NCBI GenBank assembly: GCA_963556145.1
Contig: OY744461.1
Coordinates: forward strand, 2,728,001 to 2,792,000
Direction of reading: 5' to 3'
DNA: 64,000 nucleotides
DNA from: Hygrocybe punicea
Lineage: Eukaryota > Basidiomycota > Agaricomycetes > Agaricales > Hygrophoraceae
Numbering within the stretch: the first letter of the stretch is position 1; each line of letters opens with the position of its first letter. Shown one piece after another: positions 1-11,864 of the stretch. The position numbers and the translations under genes were made by a program. A model generated the notes under the pieces. That model made no database searches and had not been told where the DNA came from. It saw nothing but the letters and a program-made list of their open reading frames with translations.

Positions 1-1023
1 CTTTGGTGACACTACAGGATCCTTGGTTATTGTACCAGGCAATAACCAGAGATTCTGGAGTGTTATTGTCTTAACTGGTATGTGATTTCCTCCCTCATAT
101 TCATCACTTCACCGACTACTTTATTATTGTGATATGTTCGTTGTTATGTTTCACAGGAGACAGATGAGGATTTTTGCCATCAAAGAATATTGCGATATCC
201 ACTTAAATATTGAAATTATTTGTGTTGTTATCATAAGTCTGAAAAGGTTGTAAACAATAAGGTTATCTAAAAGTGGTATTCACACTGAAGACAGTGCAGG
301 CAAAATTTTAAACTATTTGGTCTCCAGACATTCAAGCATGTGGCTTTGTGCCTGAACATCTGGAGAGTAAATAATCTAAAATTTTGCTGCACTATCTTTG
401 GTGTGAATACTAACCTTACTTTTTACAATATTTTTCAGACTTATAATAACAACAAAAATAATTTCAATATTTGAGTGGAGATCGCAATATTCTTTGATGG
501 CAAAAAATCCTCATCTGTCTCCTGTGTTTGCATGCAGATGAGAGATTAATGTGTATTATCCCATTACTGACAGTGTCTTTTTTTGAACTGAGCTATTCAA
601 CTTGAATGAATATTGTGGCATCTTTGCGTGCCAACTGTTGGTGTCTGGCCCCCAGAAAGTACTGCTTGCCACTGTACAGGCCTCCAAGAATGAAAGAGCA
701 GGTGAACCCCCCTGATTCCCTTGCCAGGCAAGCTACTGGTAGTGGGCCTGGTGGCATCATTGAAATTTGACCAGGTAAACCTCATCATTATTTGTAAGCC
801 TCCCATTAGTGACATTGAGACCAGGTAATGTTCTTAGTGTGGTTGATATGAGTGTTTATGTCAACATATTTTTGGTTATGTGTTTGCAAAGATTTTGGTA
901 GTGTTTTCTTTGTCAGTCAGTCTTGATCAAGAAGGAGAAGAGCCTTCTTTGAGATCAAGACTGAATGGCTTTGGGGTCTTGCTTTTGGTCCTTTCAGATG
1001 TGTTTGTGAATTCACAGTAGCAG
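1..1023 (+). repeat. Arm 1 (outer part) of a long inverted-repeat family
   Basis: This is the outer part of a long repeat arm. The same sequence recurs in the same orientation from about 19504 (arm 3) and reversed at about 15260-15960 (arm 2). It holds no convincing gene. The window begins inside the arm, so the true outer end is not visible. A foldback MITE sits at 152-526. The arm is cut by the hAT element that starts at 1024 and resumes at 10065, as shown by colinear, uninterrupted sequence in arm 3. Confidence 0.85.
152..526. mobile_element. Foldback MITE inside arm 1
   Basis: The ends are inverted copies over roughly 120-150 bp: cacaggagacagatgagg on the left and its complement on the right. 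The arms continue through a gccatcaaagaatattgcga block. The middle holds a second inverted section with matching ACACTGAAGACAGTGCAG-like and TCTCCAGACATT motifs. Arm 3 carries the same insert at about 19660-20000 with a deletion in its left arm. Arm 2 lacks it, which gives a rough empty site. No coding capacity is seen. Confidence 0.7.
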
Positions 1024-1631
1024 TAGTCTTGCCACGGCTCGGTCCGAAACCGTTAGCCGATTGAGCCGAGCCGATGATTAGGCGAGCTGAGCCGTTGCTA
1101 CGGCTAATGGTTAAACCTCAGCTTAGCCGTGGCTAGCCGTTTTGAGCTGTTACAAAATTTCCAAATTAGGAAATATAATGATTTTGAGGTTTCTGGAGTG
1201 TTTGCTGGCTCGCAACTGGTTTTCTGGCATTGCCCAAGGCTCAAAACATCACCAGACGACTGCTGTGCTAATAAAGGATAGATTTTGGTGTAAAATATAA
1301 TAATACTGAATAATTATTGCATCTACATAGTCTCAATTACCTTGATGAACAACCATGTCGTATCATAACTTGTAACAGTCACCATTTGATACTGAAGAGA
1401 TGAAACATTGAGCCATTAAATCTGACCTATAGAAAGAAGCTCACGTTGTCAATGCTTCGGGCGTTACTGAGATGCGAGAGGGTTTGTAAGGGAAGCCATT
1501 TGAAGACACTCTTGGCTTGCATTCGTTCTGTTGACCGAAACGTCCGGTTTCACTGGATCCAGACACTCAATGTGGTTCGTTGTAGCAAATAAGAGGCAGC
1601 AAAATTATGTCTCCTAATTTTTACTTTTATT

Positions 1632-2387
1632 TTATTTTATTTTATTTGGAGGGTCGACATAACTGACTTCAGCAGCAGTGACACCATCGAGGCTGTTTAA
1701 GAGTCCACACAGACGTAGCCTTGAAGTGTGAGTAGTTTCAGTTGCGTTCATAGGTGGACATAATGTCACAACTGACGGAGCACGTAAATGTATAGCCATG
1801 CGAGAAAGCGACTTGCCTGATTGAAACATATCCCATTAACGTCGTCAAAGTATTATCACTTATGCAGTACTTATGCTAGGATTCAGCTTCAAGAAAGGCT
1901 GACGACATAGATATCAAGACCAAGTTCGCCAGCTAAGGAATCGATGAGTGATAGTTTACCGCTATCTTTAAACCCTCCAACCATCAAAGAGTTCCAAAGG
2001 GGATCCATTGTCGAGCAGAGGTTGTACATGGCAAGGGCTAAATTGTTGTCTCCAATGCCATGTCGATAGCCTTGGAGCGTGCAAGAGAACCATAAGATGA
2101 AAGAAATCAGAATAATTATTGCTATTCGAGAAATATAACTGCTCTCACCGAGATTGTTGACTGCCATCATGATTACATCCTCGACTCCAAATACTCGCAC
2201 CAGGACAAAATTTGTTTGACAAAATCATGTTCCACCACGAAGGAGAGAATGGTCCTTGCAGGTGGGAGAGTAGGCTAGTCCCATCAAAATTAGACATCAT
2301 TTTTTGCAATGCAGGGTTCGACTGACTCACCTTGAAAGAACAGATAGTCCAGGGCAAATGTCCAATATATTCCGCTGATGCCCTCAA
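1632..2387 (-). pseudogene. Remnant of a BCS1-like AAA ATPase
   Basis: Read on the minus strand, this is a broken piece of the BCS1-type AAA ATPase family, mitochondrial-chaperone relatives that are expanded in mushrooms. Pieces in order are an N-terminal stretch containing RASAEYIGHLPW, a Walker A-like region in which the expected GVPGSGKTS has decayed (only SGK is kept), the family signature GELGLDIYVVSLS, and after a gap CGLLNSLDGVTAAE, which matches the segment after Walker B. Walker B and the C-terminal half are missing and the frame is interrupted. It lies wholly inside hAT-1, upstream of the transposase, so it was captured or the element inserted around it. It is certainly non-functional. 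Confidence 0.75.
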
Positions 2388-2841
2388 CCGAGTTGTCTAC
2401 AGGGAGAATGTGAGGATGTTGCTACATGCAGGCTGACACGAAATCACCAAGTGCAACACGCAAATCATTGCAAGTATTATGAGAGAGACCACAGGTAGAA
2501 GATGTCGAGACACCCCCAGTACACAGGGGGATAGGAAAAGGCGATGACTTGTGAAAAGTTTGAGTGCCCAGCACTAGTGAAACAGATGGAAGGACATGAA
2601 ATATGGACCAGAAAATAAGATGATGAAGGCCAAAGACAGGGAGACGCAGAGACAACAGGGACGAGACCTTGCGGTGCTCAGCACTGGCAAAGATGGTAGA
2701 AAGTGACGTGGACAAGTCTTTGCTGGTGCTCGGCACTGGCAAAGATGGTTGAGAAGAACATAAGGCTCTTATGGTCACGGTATGGTGAAGCTCAAGTCTC
2801 ATGGTCACATGATCGAGTTACTGTTGAGTGCCATTATAAGT

Positions 2842-2921
2842 CTTTTCTCTTCATCTCCCCTTGATTGAATCATAGGGAGATTCTTGTCTCTCCTCTCCCC
2901 TTGATTGAATCATAGGGAGAT
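2842..2921. repeat. Two-copy 40-bp direct repeat
   Basis: The block ctccccttgattgaatcata plus gggagat occurs twice, 40 bp apart. A second short duplication of gcactggcaaagatggt lies 50 bp apart at about 2680-2750. The rest of 2400-3523 inside hAT-1 shows no supportable gene. Confidence 0.7.
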
Positions 2922-3523
2922 GTTCCTTCCTGGTTGTGTTATCTGCCGATGCCGACACTGAGGTTCTTATCTGCCATTTTGCTATGGCTGGCGTCGTCTT
3001 CCCCCTACTCTTTGCTTCCCCGGCTCTGGGTACGTTGACTTATCCCCCTCTTCGCAATGGGTTGTCATCCTATTCATATCTTGCACCAGGATCTGCCCGT
3101 TTGACACAAGGAACAGATCAAGACCACACCCTCGATACATGTGTCTGCATGCTGTTTCGCTTAGCACCGTGTTTTTTTAATCTCCACGTTTTTTTCCCTT
3201 TGCCACTACTGAGACGTTCATATTTTTTCTATTGTACTTTTACCAATAATTTGTATTTCATGTGTATTTCATACATCCACCATCAAACTCACCCGGTTAC
3301 ATCTGCATCTTCAACTTATTCACCACGTTGTACAGGAGAAATGTAATTGTTAGTAGCGTTCATGGCAGGACAATAGTCATACAGCATGCACACAAGTTGC
3401 AATACGTTTTGATTGAGATCGGTTACACCCTTGGAAAGCTATCGTGTCTGGAGGTCCGTTAAATTGAAATTCACGTCAGTCATCATATATTCGACTGAAC
3501 TTTGCATAACTCTTTAGACCAAT

Positions 3524-6500
3524 ATGCCTCCTCGACATGGAGCCAAAAAGTCCAAGACGACTGCCTTTGCAAATGGCGCGCTTCAAACATCCTTCCGAAT
3601 TCAAGGTAGATATTTCACTTTTAAACCCACTCATATACGGTGCTGACATTCTCATACATATCCAGTACCTCAACCGTCCACTCCAACTCCTGAACCGATC
3701 CATTGAGACAAAGGAAAGGGCAAGGCCATTGAAGTAGACATCGACGAGCCCTTTGGTCCCGGCTTTCTATCAAGACCTACCATCTCAGCCATTACACCAA
3801 TTCGACAGGTGGGGCCTGCGATATTGGACCATGCTCGGCGAAGGGTTCTTTCTGCAAAAGCTAATGACCCAAACAACGCAGCAGCAGCTGTCGATATTCT
3901 ATTTACACCATCTCCTTGCTCACGCTGTCGTCGTCAACAAAGGAAGATGCCTGTCGCAGCTTCTTCTCGCAACCCACCCAACTTATTCTCTTCTGGCAGC
4001 CCAATCATACCCATTCGACAAGTCACATTCCGATTACCATCGAGTTCTCCCAGTGATGGTCTCTTCACCTCACTTTCACCTCCACAAGCCTCGACTTCAC
4101 AGCAACCTTCACTCCCACTCTTTGACCTAGCAACTGCTACGTCCACATCCTCACCAACGTCGCCGGTGTCGCCAGTGTCAACGTCCAGCTCTAAGTCTAG
4201 TGGGTCAGAATCCAACCATAACCCACGGCCACCTGCAGCAAATCCGGCAACTTGTTCATCGCGAACGAATGGTCCCGCAGGCAACAAGTCTCGTCACATC
4301 GCATCGGACGTGTGGACTTTCTTCGAAAAGATGGGAAACCAGTATAGTTGCATGTTCTGCGGGTATGTGTTTCCACATCCTAGTTATTATATGATGCTGA
4401 ACGACTTAAATAGAAATATCCATGCAACGAATCCAAGCTATAAGATTACCAAATTTAGTGTCAAGACATCCACCGGGACTATTCGCCGTCACTTGATAGA
4501 GGAACACATGAATGTTTGGGTGTCTGGTTGTGACGAGTTGGGCATCAAGATAAAGGCAAAGAGTGCCCAGGCTGCCCTGGATGGATATCGAAAGGGTAAA
4601 GGGCAACCAACGGGACGGATGCCGCAAGAACGCACATCGTACTCAAGGGAAGCTTTCATTGACGCAATCATTGAGTTCATTGTCGGGGATGATCAGGTAT
4701 ATTTTTCGATTGTTTTATATTCCTGTATTGATGAGATATCATTATTTTAGTCAATCAATGTTGTCGAATCACCGCATCTGCGGGCAATTTTCCTCATGCT
4801 TCGAGAAGAACTTCGGGAGTCGGATATTCCTGGCAGGACTACGATCCGTAAACGCATTGAAGAGACGCTTCAAGAACATTTAGATCAACTAAGTAAAGAC
4901 ATGCAGGTCAGAGCGGCTGCTACCTGCATTTTGACTATTCTTGTTAATAAAGGAACAGCACTCATTAGGGAAGATTTCATTCACAATGGATATGTGGTCC
5001 GATCCGAATTGTTCTCCTTTCATGGCTATCACGGCTCATTGGATCCAATCGCATACTGAAGAAACCCCCACTGGCCGTCAACACATTCTCAGATTACGTT
5101 CCAACTTGGTGGGATTTCATCGTGTTCCTGGGCAACATGATGGCGAGCATCTCGCCCATGTATTCATATACGTTACTGATCGGCTTATGGTTACTCACAA
5201 GGTATTCAATATTCAAAGTTTCTTCGTATTCTCGTTGACCCTCATCCTCTCAGATTGGATGGATTACCCTCGACAATGCCTCAAACAATGATACGTTCAT
5301 GGCCATATTAGAGCGTGAACTTCGGCGACGGAAAATCAAATTTGACAAAATTGAGTGTCGAATTAGGTAGGTGACATGATTTTGTTGCTGCACCATAAGT
5401 ACTAATACTCTTTACCTCCAGATGTTTCCCCCACATTGTCAACCTTGCTTGCAAGGCTGTGCTAGCGGCAATCACCAATCTCGACTATGTGGCTGAAACT
5501 GCTGACGGCTTTTACCCTGCAAACTTCTTGGAAGGGATTGACTGAGATCCAATTGCAACTGTCCGATCTCTCATTCGTGCAGTATGTCTCTCTCTTGCTA
5601 TCTTGTGCAGCAACTTACCTTTTGATGCGAAAACATTAATTTATACTAGATCCGATCATCTTCTCTGCGCCGACAGTATTTTTCATCCTTGTTTGAGAGA
5701 TTAGAGCAGAAGGAACTTCAGCTTCTGCGTGACATGGAAGTGAGGTGGTCTTCAACATTACTCATGATTGAACGAGCCATTGATCTTCAAGAGGTATTTT
5801 TTATTTTTTATTTCGTGGCCAATATTTGACGTGGTTATCTAGGTTCTTGACACCTTCCTCGAAAGCCGGGAATTTTCTGAACTGCACAAGTTCCAGCTCC
5901 ATGATTCCGACTGGAACGCTCTTCGAAAATTTCAATCTATTCTCCAGGTGAGTGTATTTGATTGTTCCTTTTCTATATAATGTATTATCATTGTCAGATT
6001 CCACATGCCTTCCAACAAATGTTATCACATGAGAAGACTCCAACATTATGTCACGCCGTACCTGCATTTGAAGCGATGCTCAATGTCTGGAAAGTACATC
6101 AAGAGCAGAATCCGGAAACTTCTGAAATCGTCCAGAAGGGGATCGACAAACTTGAATTATATAGTAGCCGAATGGACATGGTCCCTGCTTACACACTGGC
6201 CATGAGTCTGTATCTAACTAATTTTTTGCTTTTGCTGATGGTTTTTTTCCAGTTCTAGATCCATCCATCAAATTGATGTGGCTCGAGGAGTACATGCCAG
6301 AGCGAGTTGATTGGGCCAAAGATTTATTTATTAATGCCGTATGTACCAATAATATTTCCGCTTTTATCACCTGAATTACTTTATCTTACATAGCTTCGCC
6401 CATATGACCCTACTACTGGAACCGAGGGCCCTGTAGTAAATGCAGAACCACCTGCAGTCCTGCCACGTCCCACTGCGAGAGACATCCTCGGCCTCAACAG

Positions 6501-6976
6501 TATTCGAGGTCACTCAGTTGTGCAACGGGCAATAGAAGTCGAGGCCGCAGCTTACCTTCGCGATACACAGCCAACAACAAAGAGTCTGACATACTGGCAG
6601 GTATGTGAGGCCGATGACAGATGTATCCATTTCATGCTAAACATAGTTGGACAAGGAAAATCAACTTCGCTATCCGAGAATTTTTTCTCTCGCCATGGAC
6701 ATTTTACCGATACAAGCTTCGGCAGTGCCTTGTGAAAGAGTGTTTTCGTCAAGCAAGGAAACTATGACTGCACGACGGAATCACATTTCACCTGATTTAA
6801 TGGAAGCCCTTCAACTTTTGAAGTATTCCATTCGGCAGGGAAGAGGTCTCAATTTTACGGATGGTCTGGATTGGGGTCAGGAGCTTCATGAGTTGGAGAC
6901 TTACGATGATGCACAGATGCAGCTCCCAGAAGATGTCAACTCATTCATTCAGTCTCTTACAGAAAAACTTCAGTAG
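3524..6976 (+). pseudogene. hAT-family transposase of hAT-1 (two in-frame stops)
   Basis: This is a multi-exon hAT transposase, a cut-and-paste enzyme that acts on its own terminal inverted repeats. The start is the ATG of MPPRHGAKK, chosen because the paired element has MPPRRRKGE at the same place. A long Ser/Pro-rich N-terminus leads to a BED zinc finger (CMFC, then after an intron RRHLIEEH). Next come the RNase H-like core motifs (TMDMWSDPN, WITLDNASNND, CFPHIVNLACKAV, RWSSTLLMIERA) and a C-terminal hATC dimerisation domain (ILPIQASAVPCERVFSSSK). About a dozen 45-60 bp introns have GT/AG ends. TGA stops at 3704-3706 and 5543-5545 interrupt the frame; at the second, hAT-2 has an arginine codon. 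It is probably a recently dead copy. Confidence 0.9.
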
Positions 6977-7097
6977 AAATATAAATTTTATTATGAAACG
7001 AAGGGACACAAGAACATCACGTAAATAATGTGGTCAACGTGGATGGTAAGACAAATGTACACGATACAAGGAAAAACAATGAAACGAGACCAACAAA

Positions 7098-9395
7098 CTA
7101 CGGAAATGTCTCGCCTTCTATGAACCGGCCTGCTACCTCATGTATCTTCTGAGCCAAACGCAGTGACCTTCCATGCCTCGGAAGAGATTCATACCACTTT
7201 CCAGCAGTCCGACATGGGGCCTTGTTCTGCTGGATGAGTTCGAGACGTTTCTGAAACCAGTCCTCGGCAGCAGGAGTCCAGTGGCCAACATTGAAAAGGC
7301 TCTTCTGCCAAGTTGAGTGCTTTGGCCACCAGGAAAGATGGGAGACCTGTTGGTTCGATCCTACATCACGTTGACTTAACGCATGGCTGACGAATCCAGA
7401 GAGGGTACCCACCAGTATACACCCTATATACGCCACATATGAGGTCAAGCTCATCTTCACCGAGGTGATCGTCACAGAAAGTAGTGCCATCCACAAAATG
7501 GAAGACTTGCCCACGAGAGAAGGCTGCACTAGAGGGGCCAGTAAGAACCTGTCCAGGGCCAACGAATTCCATCGCGAGGCGCCAGACAATACCACCCTTG
7601 AGGATTGCTTCACGTGCATGTGGAGAACGTAGAAAATGGTCTCGAGCCGCTTCATCTCCCTCCGCTCAATTGTCAGATAATGTTCCTGTCATTCACGCAA
7701 TGGAAAAAGGCTCGACGAACTGAGATCCCATGGCATAGCTGATAACCTGTCCACTGGTCCATCGATCAGATGTGCGACGAAGTCGAAGATTGGGCCCTTG
7801 TATTTAGTAGCCACTTGAGGGTGAGGGTCCTGCAAAATATTAAGGGTCCGGTCCCATTCGGTATTTGATGGCGTAGGACCGTCAGCGTAGGCGGTGTCAT
7901 CCCAATCGAATCCAAAGTGATCATAAAGACGGCAGTCAAGGGTAGTCGTAAATTTAGGAGCAGCGGCATCCATGTGGTGATCGCCGACACCATGAATGGA
8001 CAGCACATCTCGCTGCCAGTGTTCCGCAGGAAGTGGACCCGCAGGTATTGTTTGGCTATTGATTTGATCAGCAGGTTGCCTTGCCTCACCTTCTTCCAAG
8101 GTGGGATTGTCATATTCACCATCGTAGTCGTCGTTACCGAATGGGTCTTCGTTGTCTGGCGTGTCGGGGTTAAATTCGGTACAGACGTCCCATTCCCTAT
8201 CAAAGGCATTATATCGCATATGTTCCGGCGGCTTTTCTTACCACAGATCTTCTATCTCTCTGAAATTGACTCTCGTTCTGAGGCGAAAGCCATCCATTTC
8301 CAGCCAGCGGAAGACAGTAGCCCCTCTCTTCCCCGGTGCGTGAAAGCGTTCACCTTCCTTCTGACGAGCCAAGTGAGCGGCTGTTTCTTGTGCAGTCTCC
8401 ATGGCAGCAATTTTCTCGTGGCGTACTGCTTGTCGAACAAAGAATTCCTGCCAAGTTTCTCCAAGTTTCTGGTGAGAGCCTGGGTTTGGCTTAGGGAACT
8501 TCTTGGAGGATGTTACATCAGTGGTAGGGCTAGGTGGTGGTGGAGACAACTGCTCCAACTGCCACTGCTGGCAGGCAGCCTGGACTTGTGCATTATTGGG
8601 TAAGTAGTTTGCCACCTCAGGTTTGGGTGATACGCGTAGGGGCTTGTCGAGGGTGCTCCATACGAACCAGATAGGGATATCAACTCTGACGAGTCTTGGG
8701 ATGTGTGCCAACCATTTGCATTGATGCACATCAATTACCACGCCTACTCTCGGAACGCTGTCGGTGAAGTCGGCGATCGGTGAATCCCGCAGTTGCTGGA
8801 CCCACTCTGGGTGGACCTTGGTTTCGCAAGTGAGTATCTTCACCCAGTTGGGGTCGTCGCCATATGGGACATAGCTGGCTGTGAAAAATGAGATGGCCAT
8901 CGAACACAGTCCCATCAATGGTATGAAAGCATCTCGGGACTTCATGGCACACTTTCGGGCTGAGTGTTCACATGTATGAATGCGGAGGTAGCCATATGTG
9001 TGAGGGACGGGGAAACATCTGTATTCAAGTGGAAAAAAGGCACCTGGGGCTTTTCCCAGTAATTCCTGAGCAACCGCATAGAGAGAGGTTTCGAGATCGT
9101 GCCATTTTTCTCGGGTAGCAGCTGATAATTGGAACCCACCATGGACGCGTTCAATAGATAGCGACTTGTAATCACAGACTAGACGCTGTATTAATGGGTG
9201 ATCCCATCGTATCGAACGGGGCACAAATGGGAGCTGTGGAAGATTGTTGCGCGCCCAATTCGTTGTATAGGTCCACTCTGGCCCTGGATCATCACAGTCG
9301 AAATTGTGGTAACTGGGGAAGGCAGCTAAGGGACCCGCATTTGGGGAGGTGATTACAAAGTTGTCGAGGATGAAGGTTTTGAAGGTCGACGGCAT
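7098..9395 (-). pseudogene. Cargo gene in hAT-1: multi-copy mushroom protein of unknown function
   Basis: I recognise this as a large basidiomycete-only family with no assigned function. Exon 1 (9395-8242) encodes about 385 residues beginning MPSTFKTFILDNF. A 45-bp GT/AG intron (8241-8197) joins in frame to exon 2 beginning EWDVCTEFNP. The family's C-terminal hallmarks GGIVWRLAMEF, EDELDLICGVY and a WWPK motif are present at 7600-7300, but in different frames. About 80 residues usual for the family appear to be missing before them, so the 3' part is decayed. No signal peptide, membrane segment or catalytic motif is evident. It lies tail to tail with the transposase, 120 bp apart, inside the same terminal repeats. 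Confidence 0.7.
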
Positions 9396-9479
9396 CTGAC
9401 AGCAGTATTTGGGTTAATAGAATAGGTGCAAAAAAAAAGATACACACGGATAGGGATGCAAAGGAGTGGTGAAAGACAA

Positions 9480-9870
9480 AGTCAAAGAGCTCGCTGATAC
9501 ACTGTACGGGCCAACGAGAATAGATTGACCAATGGGAGCACCTGAGCCAAGGCCAATGGGAGCATGGAGCTTGTTGATACTCAGTACAGGCGAACGAGAA
9601 TGGCTAGAGTGATGGGAGCACCCGAGCCAAGACACGCCTGGAGGCTGGAGCTCGCTTGTACTTTGTACAGGTGAGTGAGAATGGAACGAAGGAGTCTTGG
9701 AGGCCAAGAAGTTAGGGCAAGTCTGAGCCAAGACGAACAACGATGGAATGCAAGAGTCTCTGAGCCAAGAGGTTAGGGCGCATCTGAGCCAAGATAAAAG
9801 CTCGCTAGTACTTTGTACAGGTGAATGATGAGTCGGGGAATGCTCACTTGTACTTTGTACGGGTGAGCAA
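9480..9870. repeat. Degenerate subterminal tandem repeats of hAT-1
   Basis: A motif of the form ctcgcttgtactttgtacag followed by gtgAgtgagaat recurs at about 9490, 9571, 9651, 9802 and 9844, spaced roughly 80 bp in the first copies. The stretch from the cargo gene start to the right terminal repeat holds these repeats and no gene. Confidence 0.65.
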
Positions 9871-10056
9871 TGAACAAAATGGTAAATACAAACAATGGAT
9901 CTGGCCGACCTGGGTCACCTGACAAATTTCCTTTTTTGGACGGTTAGCCACAGCTTGGCTGTTGCCACAATGGTCCGGTCCGGCTAACAACCCATATATG
10001 GGTTAACTGTTGTTAGCCGTAGCCGAGCCGAGCCAGACCGAGCCGTGGCAACACTA

Positions 10057-10560
10057 AGTAGCAGTACTTGTTGTAGTGTTAAGCTGTGACTGGCTTAGAA
10101 TGAATGTATTGAATGTTATCAGCCTCAACCAAACCTTAAGTCAGATTGTCAGCCAACCATATCATGGCTGGCCAATATATCTCAGGCCAGCCACTCCATG
10201 GCCCACAGCCAACAAAAGACTTGATAGGATCAGCTAACTCATGTCCCATGACCAGCCAATGTATTCCTAGTGTAGGCTAACCCCATGGGCAGCTGATGTA
10301 TCCATAACATTGGCCAACCCATGTCGCATGAGCAGCCAAAAGACTCAAAGGAGCAAGTGACCCATGTGTGATCGGCCAATATACTAACGAGGATTGGCCA
10401 ACCTATGATGACTATGTCCTATGGCGAGCCCAATATACCACAAACTGTTGTCAATTTGTGTTCCATGTACAACTGGAATATCCCTAACATTAGCCCATGT
10501 CCTTCCTATGGCCAGCCTGCGTACCCACCCGCTTCAGCTAACTAAAGTTCTATAGCCAGC
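10057..10560 (+). repeat. Arm 1, continuation after hAT-1
   Basis: The right-hand target duplication AGTAGCAG (10057-10064) is followed by sequence colinear with arm 3 from 20480 onward up to about 20895. It is non-coding, with scattered TTGGCCAA and CCATGGCC words that grade into the 44-bp minisatellite. Confidence 0.85.
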
Positions 10561-11275
10561 TAATATACCCAGAGATTTGGCCAACTCATGCACCATAGCC
10601 AGCCAATATACCAATACAGATTGGCCAATCCACCTCCCATGGCCAGCGAAAATACCTATTGCGGTCGGCCAATTCATTTTCCATGGCCAGCCAAAATACC
10701 CAGTTCCATTGTTCAATCTACCTTTCATGGCCAGCCAAAATACCCAGACTGGTTGGCCAATCCATGTTCCATGGCCAGTGGAAATACCCAGTGTGGTCGA
10801 CCAATCCATGTTCCATGGCCAGCGGAAATGCCCAGACTAGTCAGCCAATCCATGTTCCATGGCCAGCCGAAATACCCAGACCCATCGGCCAATCCATGTT
10901 CCATGGCCAACCAAAATACCCAGACCGGTCGGCCAATCCATCTCCCATGGCCAGCTGAAATACCCAGTGCAGTCGGCGCATCCATGCTCCATGGCCAGCC
11001 GAAATACCCAGACCAGTCGGCCAATCCACCTCCCATGGCCAGCTGAAATACCCAGACCCATCGGCCAATCCATGTTCCATGGCCAACCAAAATACCCAGA
11101 CTGGTCGGCCAATCCACATTCCATGGCCACCCGAAATACCCAGGGCAGTCGGCCAGTCCATGTTCCATGGCCAGCCGAAATACCCAGACCCGTCGGCCAA
11201 TCCACCTCCCATGGCCAGCCAAAATACCCAGACCGGTTGGCCAATATATCCCCCTGCTTCGGCCAACTCATGTCT
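10560..11275. repeat. 44-bp minisatellite, array 1
   Basis: The word catggcc recurs at 10638, 10682, 10726, 10770, 10814 and 10858, exactly 44 bp apart, and the pattern continues to about 11270. The unit includes ccatggccagccgaaatacc and a cggccaatccatgttc block. Units are diverged but in register. Because 44 is not a multiple of three, every reading frame passes through every phase. All six frames are open for 90 codons or more, so the long apparent proteins here (WPWNMDW-like repeats) are not evidence of a gene. Confidence 0.95.
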
Positions 11276-11279
11276 CTCA

Positions 11280-11405
11280 GAACATAGACCCCTTGGCCAA
11301 GCCATCTCCCCTGGAGAAAGATATTGGTCGGCTGAGATTGGCTGGCCCACTCAGAGTGGGAATTGTCCATCTCGGCTGAGCCATGTCTTGTGGAAAAGAT
11401 ATGCT
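11280..11405. repeat. Inner inverted repeat of arm 1
   Basis: The segment from ccccttggccaagccatc to about 11405 is an inverted copy of 14255-14380. It closes the inner side of arm 1 against the LINE insert. Shared words include gagaaagatattggtcggc and gggaattgtccatctcgg, each present in complement on the other side. Confidence 0.85.
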
Positions 11406-11429
11406 GTAAGGTGTGAGCAGATGTCGTCT

Positions 11430-11864
11430 CGCGTTGTCCCCCCCTGAGATGAGCTCCTTGGAGGTCCTTCCCACCACTTCTGTCACGTCAGAGTTGTGGC
11501 AGTCGTTGTAGATGCTGAATATAGTTATCTGTCCATATAACCCACTGAGTTGCATAGCGATGACGTCATTAGAGTCCGGGACACTTAGCTGTTTCCACGA
11601 ATTTTTGTCCAGTCTATTGTTAACTATAATTACAGATCTGGTGGCATTTTGTTGTATGTTTTTCAAGGTCAGGTAGAGTACCTGCCACTTGTGCGATGCC
11701 TTCGTGTTGCCATAAGAGTCGATATAAGGTTCTTGTAGGAGGACCACATCCAATCCCGTTGTTGCATAGTCATTGATAAGCTCCCATTGTGCGACAGAAG
11801 ATTTGTTGAGATTTATCTGTAAAACTTTTAGTCTCATAGTTGTGTGAGTCGAGTTACCTGTCAT
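11430..11864 (-). pseudogene. LINE ORF2, endonuclease N-terminus only
   Basis: About 145 residues starting MTGNSTHTTMRLKVLQ. The motifs LQINLNKS and DVVLLQEPYID are those of the APE-type endonuclease of Tad/Jockey-like LINEs, whose catalytic Glu lies in the QEP motif. The homology ends at about 11430, where the sequence becomes the inverted repeat. The remaining endonuclease motifs and all of the reverse transcriptase are missing. Confidence 0.75.

Larger units (their letters stand above)
1024..10056 (+). mobile_element. hAT-1: 9.03-kb hAT transposon with cargo genes
   Basis: The left end begins tagtcttgccacggctcgg. The complement of the right end begins tagtgttgccacggctcgg, so there is a 19-bp terminal inverted repeat with one mismatch, followed by GC-rich subterminal gccgagcc motifs at both ends. 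Perfect 8-bp target duplications AGTAGCAG lie at 1016-1023 and 10057-10064. The empty target occurs once in arm 3 (20480-20487) and once in arm 2 (15280-15287, complement). Inside are a BCS1-like remnant (minus strand), the hAT transposase (plus strand) and a multi-exon mushroom gene (minus strand). At least two in-frame stops in the transposase suggest this copy is no longer autonomous. Confidence 0.95.

Noticed and set aside
10560..11275. Long overlapping frames of 140-177 codons with WPWNMDW-like repeats on both strands
   Set aside because: They arise from a 44-bp tandem repeat that is stop-free in all six frames; no start context, intron or conserved domain supports a protein.
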